A DNA stretch of 64,000 nt from Glutamicibacter ardleyensis (GCF_014644555.1 NZ_BMKX01000001.1:682001-746000); one strand, 5' to 3'; positions 45,319 through 54,836 are shown, numbered from the stretch's first letter. Translations and numbers: made by a program. The notes: generated by a model from the letters alone, not told the origin.

Positions 45319-46848
45319 ATGGCGCACCAATTACCGGAGACCACCTCCGCGCCGACGCTCTTCACCCATTCGCATCCCCAAGGAATCGATCCCAGTAACC
45401 CGCATGAGCTCAGCGCTTCGCTGTACAACGAAGATCTGGCACCCACCACTCGCAAGGGGCGCACCTGGAATTCCTATAGCATCTTCACCCTCTGGGCCAA
45501 CGATGTGCACTCACTGGGCAACTACGCATTCGCCATCGGCCTGTTCGCACTAGGCATGAGTGGGTGGCAGATCCTTGCCGCACTTGGCATCGGCGCGATC
45601 TTGCTTTTCGCGCTATTAAACCTGTCCGGGTTCATGGGCGAAAAGACCGGTGTCCCGTTCCCCGTCATGAGCCGAATCGCTTTTGGAATCAACGGCGCAC
45701 AGATTCCGGCGCTACTTCGCGGGGCCGTGGCCATTGCCTGGTTCGGCATTCAAACCTTCCTCGCCTCCCAGGTACTCAGCGTCATGGTGATCGCCTTGGC
45801 GCCGGGCGCGGCCAGCTTGCAGCAGACCAGCTTCCTTGGCCTAGACACCCTCGGCTGGATTTGCTTCGTCACCCTGTGGGCCCTCCAACTGGTGATTGTC
45901 AGCTACGGCATGGAAATGATTCGCAAGTACGAGGCCTTTGCAGGTCCGGTCATTTTGGTGACCTTCTTAGCACTAGCCATTTGGATGCTTTTTGAATCGG
46001 GCTTCAACGTCTCGATGACCACCGGTGAATCGCGCTCCGGCCTAGACATGTGGGTGGGCATCTTTGGTGCCGCCGCCCTATGGGTCTCCATCTATGGAAC
46101 ATTTGTTTTGAACTTCTGCGACTTCACACGCGGGGCTTCTTCAAAGAAGGCCATTGTGCGCGGCAACTTCTTCGGCATTCCGTTGAACATGCTGTTCTTC
46201 GGTGCGATTGTTGTCGTGTTGACCGGCACCCAGTTCTCCATCAACGGCGCGGTCATCAGCTCACCGTCAGATGTTGTCGAAGCGATCCCCAATACATTGT
46301 TGCTGGTCTTAGCTTCCGGGGCGCTTCTGATTCTCACCATTGCGGTAAACCTGATGGCCAACTTCGTGGCTCCGACCTACGCGCTGACTAACCTGTTCCC
46401 GAAGAAGCTGAATTTCCGCACCGCCGCCTTGATTTCAGGCGTCATCGGCTTGGTGATCCTTCCTTGGAACTTGTACAACTCTCCGGAAATTATCAATTAC
46501 TTCCTCGGCGGACTCGGCGCCCTGCTCGGCCCACTATTCGGCATCATCATGGCCGACTACTGGATCGTTCGCCGGGCACGGATCAACGTTATGGACCTGT
46601 ACCGCACCAATCCGGAGGGCACTTACTACTTCACCCGCGGAGTAAATTTCCGCGCGGTGGCCGCCTTGGTGATCAGTTCCGTCGTCGCGCTGCTGCTGGC
46701 TTTTGTTCCTGCACTGCATGTTGTGGGGCCATTCGCCTGGTTCCTGGGCTCGGGTGCCGGCGCCATCGTCTACCTGCTCATGGCTAAGCGCCGCATCGAC
46801 CTGGCCGACATCGACGGCGAAGCTATCGCAGTCACCCCGAAGCACTGA
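45319..46848 (+). CDS. NCS1-family nucleobase/allantoin/hydantoin permease
   Basis: 509 residues, 12 helices, cation-coupled carrier in the cytoplasmic membrane. NCS1 signatures: TWNSYSIFTLWANDVHSLGN, GVPFPVMSRIAFGINGAQIP, RGAVAIAWFGIQTFLASQVL and LGALLGPLFGIIMADYWIVR. The Mhp1 hydantoin carrier belongs to the same group. AGGACACCACC precedes the ATG. Divergent from hyi-glxR-gcl-allB and 15 bases before a racemase-family gene, so allantoin or a hydantoin is the probable cargo. Confidence 0.92.
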   Translation: MAHQLPETTSAPTLFTHSHPQGIDPSNPHELSASLYNEDLAPTTRKGRTWNSYSIFTLWANDVHSLGNYAFAIGLFALGMSGWQILAALGIGAILLFALLNLSGFMGEKTGVPFPVMSRIAFGINGAQIPALLRGAVAIAWFGIQTFLASQVLSVMVIALAPGAASLQQTSFLGLDTLGWICFVTLWALQLVIVSYGMEMIRKYEAFAGPVILVTFLALAIWMLFESGFNVSMTTGESRSGLDMWVGIFGAAALWVSIYGTFVLNFCDFTRGASSKKAIVRGNFFGIPLNMLFFGAIVVVLTGTQFSINGAVISSPSDVVEAIPNTLLLVLASGALLILTIAVNLMANFVAPTYALTNLFPKKLNFRTAALISGVIGLVILPWNLYNSPEIINYFLGGLGALLGPLFGIIMADYWIVRRARINVMDLYRTNPEGTYYFTRGVNFRAVAALVISSVVALLLAFVPALHVVGPFAWFLGSGAGAIVYLLMAKRRIDLADIDGEAIAVTPKH

Positions 46849-46863
46849 TCCAAAGGAATCCAA

Positions 46864-47607
46864 ATGCGCATTCTTGTTGTTAATGTGAATACCACCGCGT
46901 CGATGACTCACGCGATCGGTGAATCGGCCCGCAAGGTCGCCGCTCCGGGCACCGAAATCATCGAATTGACCCCCGACTTTGGGGCCGACTCCTGCGAGGG
47001 AAATTTTGAAAGCTACCTTGCCGCCATCGCCGTGATGGACAAGGTTCTGAATTACCCCGGCGAGTACGACGCGGTCATCCAGGCAGGTTATGGCGAGCAT
47101 GGCCGCGAGGGCCTGCAGGAACTACTCGACGTTCCAGTCGTTGACATCACCGAGGCGGCGGCATCAACCGCCCAGTTCTTGGGGCACAAGTACTCGGTGG
47201 TGACCACCTTGGACCGCACGGTTCCGCTAATTGAGGACCGTCTGAAGCTTGCGGGTCTGACCGATCGGCTCGCCTCGGTGCGAGCCAGCGGGTTGGGAGT
47301 CTTAGAACTTGAATCGGATCCCGAACGGGCAGTTGCCGCAATTGTGGAGCAGTCACGCCAGGCCGTAGAAAACGACAAGGCCGAGGTCATCTGCCTCGGC
47401 TGCGGAGGCATGGCAGAGCTTGAAGCCCGGGTCAGCGAAGCGACCGGTGTGCCGATCGTGGATGGAGTTCGGGCCGCGGTGACGATCGCCGAGTCGCTGG
47501 TGCGGATGGGACTGAGCACCTCCAAGGTGCGCACCTACGCCACACCGCGGCCTAAGACGATTACCGGCTGGCCCATTTCCCAGGCCACCCGGACCGTGCA
47601 CGCCTAA
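46864..47607 (+). CDS. Asp/Glu/hydantoin racemase-family protein (allantoin racemase candidate)
   Basis: 247 residues. Start MRILVVNVNTTASMTHAIGE is typical of hydantoin and allantoin racemases. In those enzymes two cysteines act on opposite faces of the substrate. Here the second region is kept (EVICLGCGGMAEL, Cys177 and Cys180), but the first is AGYGEHGREG with Gly75 where the cysteine is expected. Thus true racemase activity is uncertain; a one-base decarboxylase-like or altered specificity is possible. AAAGGAATCC before the ATG, 15 bases after the permease. Context (allantoin permease, allantoinase) suggests it acts on allantoin or a hydantoin. Confidence 0.82.
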   Translation: MRILVVNVNTTASMTHAIGESARKVAAPGTEIIELTPDFGADSCEGNFESYLAAIAVMDKVLNYPGEYDAVIQAGYGEHGREGLQELLDVPVVDITEAAASTAQFLGHKYSVVTTLDRTVPLIEDRLKLAGLTDRLASVRASGLGVLELESDPERAVAAIVEQSRQAVENDKAEVICLGCGGMAELEARVSEATGVPIVDGVRAAVTIAESLVRMGLSTSKVRTYATPRPKTITGWPISQATRTVHA

Positions 47608-47712
47608 ACCATCCAAGGCAAAGATGTAGCCAAAGCCAAGGTCTGACTCAGAGTTTTCTCAGAGTAAGTCCTTAGAGTCGTAAGTACCTCTTGAAGGTGC
47701 GAGTGATGACAA

Positions 47713-47745
47713 GAAGCCCCTAACGCAATCTGCGTTGGGGGCTTC
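47713..47745. terminator. Bidirectional terminator
   Basis: Fifteen-base stem with one G-T pair (GAAGCCCCTAACGCA; right arm 47731-47745) and a 3-base loop, between the racemase gene and the convergent GNAT gene. Confidence 0.8.
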
Positions 47746-47752
47746 GCTCATG

Positions 47753-48364
47753 CTAGAGAAGCGTTTGATCCCGTTCGCTGCGTGCGAGCCATTCATCGGC
47801 CAGTATCGCGTAGCTCATCGAGTCAAGCCATTGGCCCTCACGATGCAAACCACTTTGCACCCCGTAGCCTTCACGGCGCATTCCAATGCGCTCCATGAGC
47901 CGCCACGATGGTTCATTATCCGCAAAGCATTCTGCCACGACCCGGCGCAACCCTAACGGGCCAAAGCATAGGTCCAACACACAGCTCACGGCCTCGCTGG
48001 CGTAGCCTTGGCCGCCATCAACCGGATTAAAGCTCCAGCCTATTTCCGCTTCGACGCCGCGCGCCGTTGCGGCAATTTCGCTTTGCCCCCAGCCGTCTTG
48101 CACCTTGACCATCACGGTTCCGATCAGTCGCGGCTGACCGTTTGCGTCGGTTAGTTCAACCGCCACATCATAGGCGTAGCGTTTTGCGGCCATGAATTGG
48201 CCTAGATATTCTTCGAAGTTCGCTGCGCCAGAGGTAATCCAGCGTTGGACTTCGGGCAGCTTGCGATACTCCCACGTTGCTTGGGCGTCGCCAGCTTCCA
48301 GCCGGCGCAAGACCAATCGTGGGGTGCGTATCGGCCAGCTGACCTTGTCCAGAGAATCGCTCAT
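47753..48364 (-). CDS. GNAT-family N-acetyltransferase (RimJ/RimL type)
   Basis: 203 residues. Acetyltransferase_3 pattern: IRTPRLVLRRLEAGDAQATW at the start, RLIGTVMVKVQ, AEIGWSFNPVDGGQGYASEA (the acetyl-CoA binding loop), LRRVVAECFADNEPSWRLME and RIGMRREGYGVQ. Proteins of this group acetylate N-termini of ribosomal proteins, aminoglycosides or small amines; the target cannot be predicted. Single gene next to a terminator, no functional link to its neighbours. Confidence 0.88.
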   Translation of the reverse strand: MSDSLDKVSWPIRTPRLVLRRLEAGDAQATWEYRKLPEVQRWITSGAANFEEYLGQFMAAKRYAYDVAVELTDANGQPRLIGTVMVKVQDGWGQSEIAATARGVEAEIGWSFNPVDGGQGYASEAVSCVLDLCFGPLGLRRVVAECFADNEPSWRLMERIGMRREGYGVQSGLHREGQWLDSMSYAILADEWLARSERDQTLL

Positions 48365-48623
48365 TCTCGCATTTTATCGTCCAGGCCAGTGGCCCAAAAC
48401 GTCAGCGTGCGAACTCGTGACCTTAAATGACGCGAGCTGACCACTCTTTCTTCGGAAAAACAAAATAATTTGATTACGCTTCAGTGCACTATATAGCCCG
48501 GCTCCCTAGCTTGGCTCACCTAACTAAACGCGGAATTTCGCGGTAAAATCCGAATTTTACGCACCACAACCTTCCGTTAGTGAGCTACATAACAGTACTC
48601 TGGCTTATTCGATTTAGGTCAGC

Positions 48624-48642
48624 TTAGGCTAGGCTAATTACC
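48624..48642 (+). promoter_or_regulatory. DtxR/IdeR-like iron box upstream of the siderophore importer
   Basis: TTAGGCTAGGCTAATTACC matches the known consensus TTAGGTTAGGCTAACCTAA at 13 of the first 14 positions and decays in the last five. A further TTAGGTCAGC lies nine bases upstream. Located 52 bases before the binding-protein start. Iron-dependent repression of the importer is inferred. Confidence 0.65.
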
Positions 48643-48693
48643 AGATCACTTACTTGTGCGGCCAACGACGGTCGCCCTTTCCTGAAGGATGAC

Positions 48694-49677
48694 ATGGCTT
48701 CCATGAAACTTCGCGCCGCAGCTCTGCTTGGCGTCGCAGCAATGACCTTAACCGCCTGCGGTTCGAACACCGCAGCCCCGGCAGAGTCCGCACCGGCAAG
48801 CACCTCCACCGTGACGTTCACCGATAACAACGGCGAACACACCATCAATACCCCTGCGAAGTCTGTAGTCGCTACCGACAACCGCACCTTTGAAACCCTG
48901 GAATCCTGGGACATCAAGCTGACCGCCGGCGCAGTTGCGCTGATGCCAGACACCATCAGCTACGCCAAGGACAAAAACGTCGTTGACCTTGGAAGCCACC
49001 GCGAGCCAAACCTCGAAGCCATCGTTGAGGTCGCTCCGGACCTAATCATCAACGGACAGCGCTTCACCCAGCACGCCGAGAAGATCTCCAAGCTGGCTCC
49101 CGAGGCCACCATTGTGAACCTTGATCCACGCGAAGGCGAGCCTTTCGACAAAGAGCTCAAGCGTCAGACCACCGTACTGGGAGAAATTTTCGGCAAGCAG
49201 GCCGAAGCCAAGGCACTGACCGATGAGTTCGACAAGTCGGTAGCGCGCGCCAAGGCAGCCTACAACAAGGATGAGAAGGTCATGGGCCTGATCACCTCGG
49301 GCGGCGAGATCAACTACTCGGCACCGGGCAGCGGACGTAGCGTTGGCCCAGCCTTCGACATTCTGGGCCTGACCCCGGCACTGGTTGTTGAGGATTCCTC
49401 CACCGACCACGAGGGTGATGACATTTCCGTGGAAGCTATCGCAGGCTCGAACCCAGACTGGATGCTAGTCCTTGACCGTGACGGCGCAGTCGCAGCGGAT
49501 GAGTCCGGCTACACCCCGGCCGCCGACCTGCTCAAGAAGTCCGAAGCGCTGGCAAATGTCACTGCTTCAAAGGAAGGCAACATCGTTGTCATGCCGGCCG
49601 ATACCTACACCAACGAAGGTATCCAGACTTACACCGAGTTCTTCAATGACTTTGCAGATGCGCTGGAATCCAAGTAA
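48694..49677 (+). CDS. Iron-siderophore ABC transporter substrate-binding lipoprotein
   Basis: 327 residues. Lipoprotein signal peptide with lipobox LTAC (cysteine about residue 26), then a class III periplasmic-binding fold: KSVVATDNRTFETLESWDIK, EPNLEAIVEVAPDLIINGQR, and the C-terminal TYTNEGIQTYTEFFNDFADA. It resembles FatB/YclQ-type proteins for catecholate or petrobactin-like siderophores. GAAGGA lies before ATG 48694 (ATG 48703 is possible). First gene of a four-gene import operon under an iron box; a strong hairpin separates it from the permease genes and may keep its expression higher. Confidence 0.93.
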   Translation: MASMKLRAAALLGVAAMTLTACGSNTAAPAESAPASTSTVTFTDNNGEHTINTPAKSVVATDNRTFETLESWDIKLTAGAVALMPDTISYAKDKNVVDLGSHREPNLEAIVEVAPDLIINGQRFTQHAEKISKLAPEATIVNLDPREGEPFDKELKRQTTVLGEIFGKQAEAKALTDEFDKSVARAKAAYNKDEKVMGLITSGGEINYSAPGSGRSVGPAFDILGLTPALVVEDSSTDHEGDDISVEAIAGSNPDWMLVLDRDGAVAADESGYTPAADLLKKSEALANVTASKEGNIVVMPADTYTNEGIQTYTEFFNDFADALESK

Positions 49678-49696
49678 TTCCAACGCTAACTAGCGT

Positions 49697-49733
49697 CTAC
49701 GTGGCGCAGTCGATTACCGGCTGCGCCACGTAG
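49697..49733 (+). other. Intercistronic hairpin in the iron importer operon
   Basis: Perfect 13-base stem (CTACGTGGCGCAG; right arm 49721-49733) with an 11-base loop, 20 bases after the binding-protein stop. No T-run follows, so it is more likely a message-stabilising or attenuating element than a full terminator, favouring more binding protein than permease. Confidence 0.7.
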
Positions 49734-49768
49734 TCGTATCCACCACACACCACATATATGGCGGCATC

Positions 49769-50749
49769 ATGACGACTACGACCCCCGCGGTCAAACCCAA
49801 AGGCAGGCTCCTAGAGCCCAAGCTACTGCTTGGAATTCTCGGTGTCCTAGTGCTCTTGGGTTTTTCCCTGTTCACCGGTGTTTATGACATCTTCGGCACC
49901 GATGACGGAACAGCGATGTTCGCCATTACCCGCATTCCGCGCACCATCGCGTTGGTCCTCGCCGGGGCTGCGATGGCAATGAGCGGATTGGTCATGCAAC
50001 TGCTGACGCAGAACCGCTTCGTAGAACCCACCACTACCGGAACCACAGAGTGGGCCGGGCTGGGCTTGTTGACCGTGCTGATCATCAACCCGGAGGCCTC
50101 GCTGCTGGCGAAGATGACCGTGGCGATTATCTTCGCGTTCATCGGCACCATGGTGTTTTTCCTCTTCTTACAGCGCGTCTCACTGAAGGCTTCGCTGACC
50201 GTGCCGATTGTGGGAATTATGCTTGGCGCCGTGGTGGGCGCCTTCTCCTCATTTATTGCGCTGCAGACCGACATGCTGCAGTCCTTGGGTATCTGGTTTG
50301 CAGGCTCCTTCACCTCGGTGATTCGCGGGCAGTACGAGGTGCTGTGGATCGTGGCTATCGTGGCCATCGCGATCTTCATCGTGGCGGACCGCTTCACCGT
50401 GGCGGGCCTAGGTGAAGAGATTGCCACCAACGTGGGGTTGAACTACCGCCAGGTGATGCTATTGGGTACCGGCTTGATCGCAATCGCTACCGGCGTGGTC
50501 ACCGTGGTCATCGGTAACCTTCCGTTCTTAGGATTAATCGTGCCCAACATCGTCTCAATGTTCCGTGGTGATGATCTGCGTAGCAACCTGCCGTGGGTCT
50601 GCCTGTTGGGCATTGCTATCACCACCGTCTGTGACCTGATTGGCCGAACCATCATCATGCCTTTTGAGGTTCCGGTCTCGTTGATCCTAGGCGTACTTGG
50701 CGCGGTAGTCTTTATTACCCTGCTACTAAGGCAGCGCAAACTTGGCTAA
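49769..50749 (+). CDS. FecCD-family iron-siderophore permease (first subunit)
   Basis: 326 residues with nine or ten transmembrane helices. FecCD marks: RIPRTIALVLAGAAMAMSGL, LTQNRFVEPTTTGTTEWAGL, GLGEEIATNVGLNYRQVMLL and GNLPFLGLIVPNIVSMFRGD. It is one half of the membrane channel that moves the siderophore from the lipoprotein to the cytoplasm. Resembles YclN of Bacillus petrobactin importers. The end touches the next permease gene. Confidence 0.93.
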   Translation: MTTTTPAVKPKGRLLEPKLLLGILGVLVLLGFSLFTGVYDIFGTDDGTAMFAITRIPRTIALVLAGAAMAMSGLVMQLLTQNRFVEPTTTGTTEWAGLGLLTVLIINPEASLLAKMTVAIIFAFIGTMVFFLFLQRVSLKASLTVPIVGIMLGAVVGAFSSFIALQTDMLQSLGIWFAGSFTSVIRGQYEVLWIVAIVAIAIFIVADRFTVAGLGEEIATNVGLNYRQVMLLGTGLIAIATGVVTVVIGNLPFLGLIVPNIVSMFRGDDLRSNLPWVCLLGIAITTVCDLIGRTIIMPFEVPVSLILGVLGAVVFITLLLRQRKLG

Positions 50750-50753
50750 TCTC

Positions 50754-51803
50754 ATGGCACCCCCACGCACCACACCTAAGCTTCCCGGTAAGTCGCTGTT
50801 TAATCGCGCGTCGGGAGCATTACCCACCAAGAAGACCCGCACCCGCTACTGGGTAGTCTTCTCCCTCATGTTGGCCCTAGCGCTCAGCTTTTCCTTTGGG
50901 TTGCTGGCTTGGGATAACCCGATGCCAGTTGGCTCGGACGGATTCTGGCTGATCGCCCAGATGCGCGGCAGCAGCATTTTGACCATGGCTATCGTCGCGT
51001 TCTGCCAGGCGGTCGCGACGGTGTCCTTCCAGACGGTGACAAATAACCGCATCATCACCCCCTCGATTATGGGCTTTGAATCCCTCTATATCGCGGTACA
51101 AACCGCCTCGGTATTTTTCATGGGTGCCGCCGGTGTAGTGGCATTGCAGGGGATCTGGCAGTTCACCTTGCAGGTGGCCATCATGGTAGTTCTCGCCTGC
51201 CTGCTCTATGGCTGGCTATTGTCCGGAAAACTGGGCAATATCCAGATCATGTTGCTCGTTGGCATCATTCTGGGTGCAGGCCTCGGCTCAATATCTACGT
51301 TTATGCAGCGCATGCTGAGCCCCAGCGAGTTCGACATTCTCACCGCGAAGCTGTTTGGTTCCATGAACAACGCCGATATGAGCTACATGCCGGTAGCTAT
51401 CCCGTTGATCCTCATTGCCGGGTTCTTCCTGATTTCAAATTCTCGGAAGATGAATATCGTGGCCTTGGGACGCGATACCACCATGAACCTTGGTATCAAT
51501 CACCGCACCGAGGTGATGCGCACCTTGTTCTTTGTGTCCATCTTGATGGCCGTATCGACGGCCTTGGTTGGTCCGATGACTTTCCTCGGCTTCTTGGTAG
51601 CGACCCTTGCCTACCAGCTGGCAGATACCTACGACCATCGTTTTGTCTTCCCCATCGCTTTCCTCACCGGTTTTGTGGTGCTCTCCGGTGCGTACTTTGT
51701 CATGAAAAACATCTTCTACGCCCAGGGTGCGGTGAGCATCATCATTGAAGCCGTGGGCGGCATAACCTTCTTGATCTTCATCCTACGAAAGGGCCGGCTG
51801 TGA
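50754..51803 (+). CDS. FecCD-family iron-siderophore permease (second subunit)
   Basis: 349 residues, about nine transmembrane helices, YclO-like. Signatures: RGSSILTMAIVAFCQAVATV, TNNRIITPSIMGFESLYIAV, GRDTTMNLGINHRTEVMRTL and LVGPMTFLGFLVATLAYQL. ATG 50754 is used; TTG 50742, overlapping the previous stop by eight bases, is an alternative. Its stop overlaps the ATPase gene start (GTGA). Confidence 0.93.
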   Translation: MAPPRTTPKLPGKSLFNRASGALPTKKTRTRYWVVFSLMLALALSFSFGLLAWDNPMPVGSDGFWLIAQMRGSSILTMAIVAFCQAVATVSFQTVTNNRIITPSIMGFESLYIAVQTASVFFMGAAGVVALQGIWQFTLQVAIMVVLACLLYGWLLSGKLGNIQIMLLVGIILGAGLGSISTFMQRMLSPSEFDILTAKLFGSMNNADMSYMPVAIPLILIAGFFLISNSRKMNIVALGRDTTMNLGINHRTEVMRTLFFVSILMAVSTALVGPMTFLGFLVATLAYQLADTYDHRFVFPIAFLTGFVVLSGAYFVMKNIFYAQGAVSIIIEAVGGITFLIFILRKGRL

Positions 51804-52555
51804 TTACCCTCACAGAAGTGCACAAAAAATACAGCTCGGAGGTGACCATTGGGCCGGTCACCCTCGAAATCCCTACCGGCGGCATCACCGCACTGGTGGG
51901 TCCCAATGGCGCAGGCAAGTCCACCATGCTCACCATGGTTGGCCGCCTACTAGGGATCGATTCGGGCACCATTGAAGTCGCCGGCTACGACGTCACCTCG
52001 ACCGCGTCGAAGGACCTAGCAAAGATCGTCTCGATCCTGCGCCAGGAAAACCACTTCGTCACCCGGCTCACGGTACGTCAGCTCGTAGCCTTTGGCCGCT
52101 TCCCACATTCCAAGGGACGCTTGACGACGACGGATGAAGAGATCATTTCGCGGTCTATCGATTTCTTGGATCTGGCAGAGCTCGAAGGCCGTTACCTCGA
52201 CCAGCTTTCCGGCGGTCAGCGTCAGCGCGCCTATGTGGCGATGGTGCTGGCGCAGGATACCGAGACGGTATTGCTCGATGAGCCGTTGAACAACCTGGAC
52301 ATGAAGCACTCGGTGCTGATGATGCAGCACCTCAAGCGTGCGGCACAGGAGCTAAACCGGACCATCGTGATCGTGTTGCACGACATTAACTTCGCCGGTC
52401 ACTACTCCGACTACATTTGCGCGATGAAGCACGGCAAGGTCGTCCAGTTCGGCACCCCGGAACGGATCATGAACGACGAGATCCTCAGCGAAGTTTTCGA
52501 GACCCCGGTGCAGGTGATCGACGGACCGAACGGTCCCCTAGCGGTGTACTACTAA
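51800..52555 (+). CDS. Iron-siderophore ABC transporter ATP-binding protein
   Basis: 251 residues, FecE type. Walker A ALVGPNGAGKSTMLTMVGRL, signature LSGGQRQRAYVAMVLAQDTE, Walker B TVLLDEPLNNLDMKHSV, and H-loop IVLHDINFAGHYSDYI. It powers import through the two FecCD permeases. GTG start in a four-base overlap with the upstream gene. It closes the operon; downstream GCAGGC/GGCCTGC (52556-52590) could form a weak hairpin but lacks a T-run. Confidence 0.95.
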   Translation: MITLTEVHKKYSSEVTIGPVTLEIPTGGITALVGPNGAGKSTMLTMVGRLLGIDSGTIEVAGYDVTSTASKDLAKIVSILRQENHFVTRLTVRQLVAFGRFPHSKGRLTTTDEEIISRSIDFLDLAELEGRYLDQLSGGQRQRAYVAMVLAQDTETVLLDEPLNNLDMKHSVLMMQHLKRAAQELNRTIVIVLHDINFAGHYSDYICAMKHGKVVQFGTPERIMNDEILSEVFETPVQVIDGPNGPLAVYY

Positions 52556-53709
52556 GCAGGCGCCGGCTGCCTAGTGATCTAGGGGCCTGCGGTGGCACGC
52601 GTTGGAACTGCGGTGCGGTGAATATGCGATGCCTTTGACGATGAGCGAGGACCACACTTCCTACCGCCGCATCGTGATTCACCGCCATGGCGTTCACGTG
52701 TTCTACTTCTGACGCAGCCGTCCGCCCTCACCGGCCGGAAATAATCTCGAATCCAGCCGAACCCTGCAGCTGGTTCGAGAGCACACGTTTCATTTATCAC
52801 GGGCCATGCGCGAGTCGAAGGGGCAATGCCAGCATCGCGGCCAGCCAATACTCCGAGCATAATTCCGGCTCCCGAATGCTACGCGCTCGGATCTGGTTCC
52901 TTCTTTCACCTTCATACAGACCCCGCACTTTCGAGGCCTGCTCAATTCGAACGTGAAACAAAGCCAACCAAGGCTTTCTGCGATGCTGGCCAACCGACAC
53001 CCAGTCTCCGGGTCCAACCGAACCAGCCTCATCGTTCCAACCCAAAACCTGATTGCAGGCGTTCAGGCTCTTAAATATTCCCGTACCGCCTAGGATGCAC
53101 TGCCAGCAGGAACACTCGATGTGTGCAGAACCGGCGGTGGCCATCTCGGAAAACGGGGCCTGTCAACAGGCACCTAGCCCTCAAGCAGCAAATCTTGTTG
53201 GTCTATTCGACCGTCACTCATACACTTAGTCGTCCTAGTGCTCAGAGCCCGCGAGCTCCGTTTCTTGGCCCTGCAGCTGCCCAAAACGAGTCTCCTATCG
53301 ACCTGATTTGTATGCTCTATCAAAAAATCGCTTTGGCTTCGGCCACGGACTTCGACACGCGCAAGCCGGCGAGACAACCCCAATGTCTCGCACTGTGACA
53401 AATTTTTTTGCGTCGAAACCCAGAGGTAGGCATAAGCAGAGCTTCAATGAATTGTGTTTTTGGTTAATTCTCTAAAACCTCTGGTCGTGAGACTCGACAT
53501 TCGTCTGTAACTCATTCACCCAAGTGCTCAATTGCAACGTCATAGACCTGAATTCTAGGCAAATTAAGCAAATCTACATACCTCCTCTACTACGCGTACA
53601 TGGTCTTCATTTGTGATCTAGCTTATTGTTTTTTGGAAGCCGGATCATCAAAAATCCGGACCAAGTGACCGGGATTATGCACGCGGCACAACGAGATCTA
53701 GGAATGAAG
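52556..53709. other. 1.15-kb stretch without a convincing gene
   Basis: Several open frames of 60-115 codons exist on both strands, but none has a good ribosome-binding site, family pattern or supporting neighbour. The first 700 bases keep the GC content of coding DNA and may be an eroded gene; the last 300 bases are AT-rich and hold the promoter of the second PrpF gene. Confidence 0.5.
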
Positions 53710-54825
53710 ATGAACATACAAGCCGAATGGATGCGCGGAGGCACCAGCAAGTGCTGGGTCTTTGAAACCGATCACTTGGACTTGACTAGAATTAGCCTAG
53801 ACGAGCTGCTGCCGCGATTATTCGGCAGTCCCGATCAGCGGCAGATTGACGGTGTCGGCGGGGCAACCTCGACGACCAGCAAAGCCGTGATTCTCCACCA
53901 ATCCGCCGATCCGGATGTTGATGTGGAGTTCACCTTCGCCCAGGTTGGCATCGAAGAGGCCACCGTGGACTGGGGCAGCAACTGCGGAAATTGCTCTGCG
54001 GTCGTGGGGCTCTACGCAATCGAAAATGGGTGGGTGGCTCCTCAAGGAGACGTCACCCAGATCATCACCCGCAACACGAACACCAAGCAGATCATCGTTC
54101 AGCTGGTAGACACTCCCGAGGGTGCATTGCCCATCGTTCCGCAGGCTCACATGCCTGGTGTCGCATCTGCCGGATACAAGGTCGGACTCGGCTTTAAGGA
54201 TCCAGCGGGAATGACCACCGGAAGCCTGTTGCCCACCGGCAACGCCGCCGATTCGCTGAGCGTGGACGGTAGAAATTGGACCGTCTCCATGGTGGACGCG
54301 GGAGCGCCCGTCGTGGTTTTCCGCGCCGAAGACCTCGGCTTGGATGCCGGGCGGTATGGCACCTGGACCGGGGATGTCGAACGGCAACTGGACACGTTGG
54401 AAAAGATCCGCCGCGAGGCTGCCGTGCGGATGGGCCTAGCCCCTACCACCGCTCAAGCCGCCCGCGCCATTCCCAAGGTGGCAATCGCCGCCGCCCCGGC
54501 GGATGACCTAGAAAGCGATATCAACGTCATGATGCTCTCCATGGGCAAACCCCACCCCGCCTTGGCGATCACCGGCAGCATCGCGCTGAGCCTTGGCGCC
54601 CGGACCCCGGGCACGGTGCTGCACAGCATCACGGGCGAGATTCCGCGTGCCGCACTGCGACTGCGCACCCCCGCAGGCGTGATCGAAACTTGGAGCGAAA
54701 AACGCGACGGTTCGATGCTGGTCGGCGTGGACCGCACCGCCCGCAGCATCGCCAGCTCCATCATCCACCTCCCCGAGACCCTCGGCAGCGCCGCCGAGGG
54801 CTCACTAGCAAGCGCCAGTTACTGA
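53710..54825 (+). CDS. PrpF-family isomerase (stand-alone paralogue)
   Basis: 371 residues, the usual length for PrpF (2-methylaconitate isomerase / 4-oxalomesaconate tautomerase). It follows the N-terminal domain of the PrpF-TctC fusion motif by motif: AEWMRGGTSKCWVFETDHL, RQIDGVGGATSTTSKAVIL, VDWGSNCGNCSAVVGLYAIE and MLSMGKPHPALAITGSIALS. ATG 53710 has AGGA six bases upstream; the frame opens earlier at 53626 without support. It ends 11 bases before a MatC-like permease, so isomerase and carboxylate carrier are again paired, this time as two proteins. No prpB, prpC or prpD is nearby, so methylcitrate-cycle function is unlikely. Confidence 0.9.
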   Translation: MNIQAEWMRGGTSKCWVFETDHLDLTRISLDELLPRLFGSPDQRQIDGVGGATSTTSKAVILHQSADPDVDVEFTFAQVGIEEATVDWGSNCGNCSAVVGLYAIENGWVAPQGDVTQIITRNTNTKQIIVQLVDTPEGALPIVPQAHMPGVASAGYKVGLGFKDPAGMTTGSLLPTGNAADSLSVDGRNWTVSMVDAGAPVVVFRAEDLGLDAGRYGTWTGDVERQLDTLEKIRREAAVRMGLAPTTAQAARAIPKVAIAAAPADDLESDINVMMLSMGKPHPALAITGSIALSLGARTPGTVLHSITGEIPRAALRLRTPAGVIETWSEKRDGSMLVGVDRTARSIASSIIHLPETLGSAAEGSLASASY

Positions 54826-54836
54826 GGAGACGAACC

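Noticed and set aside
54690-54836. Upstream extension of the MatC-like permease overlapping the PrpF gene
   Set aside because: The extension is Arg/His-rich out-of-phase PrpF sequence; GAGGAG marks ATG 54837.
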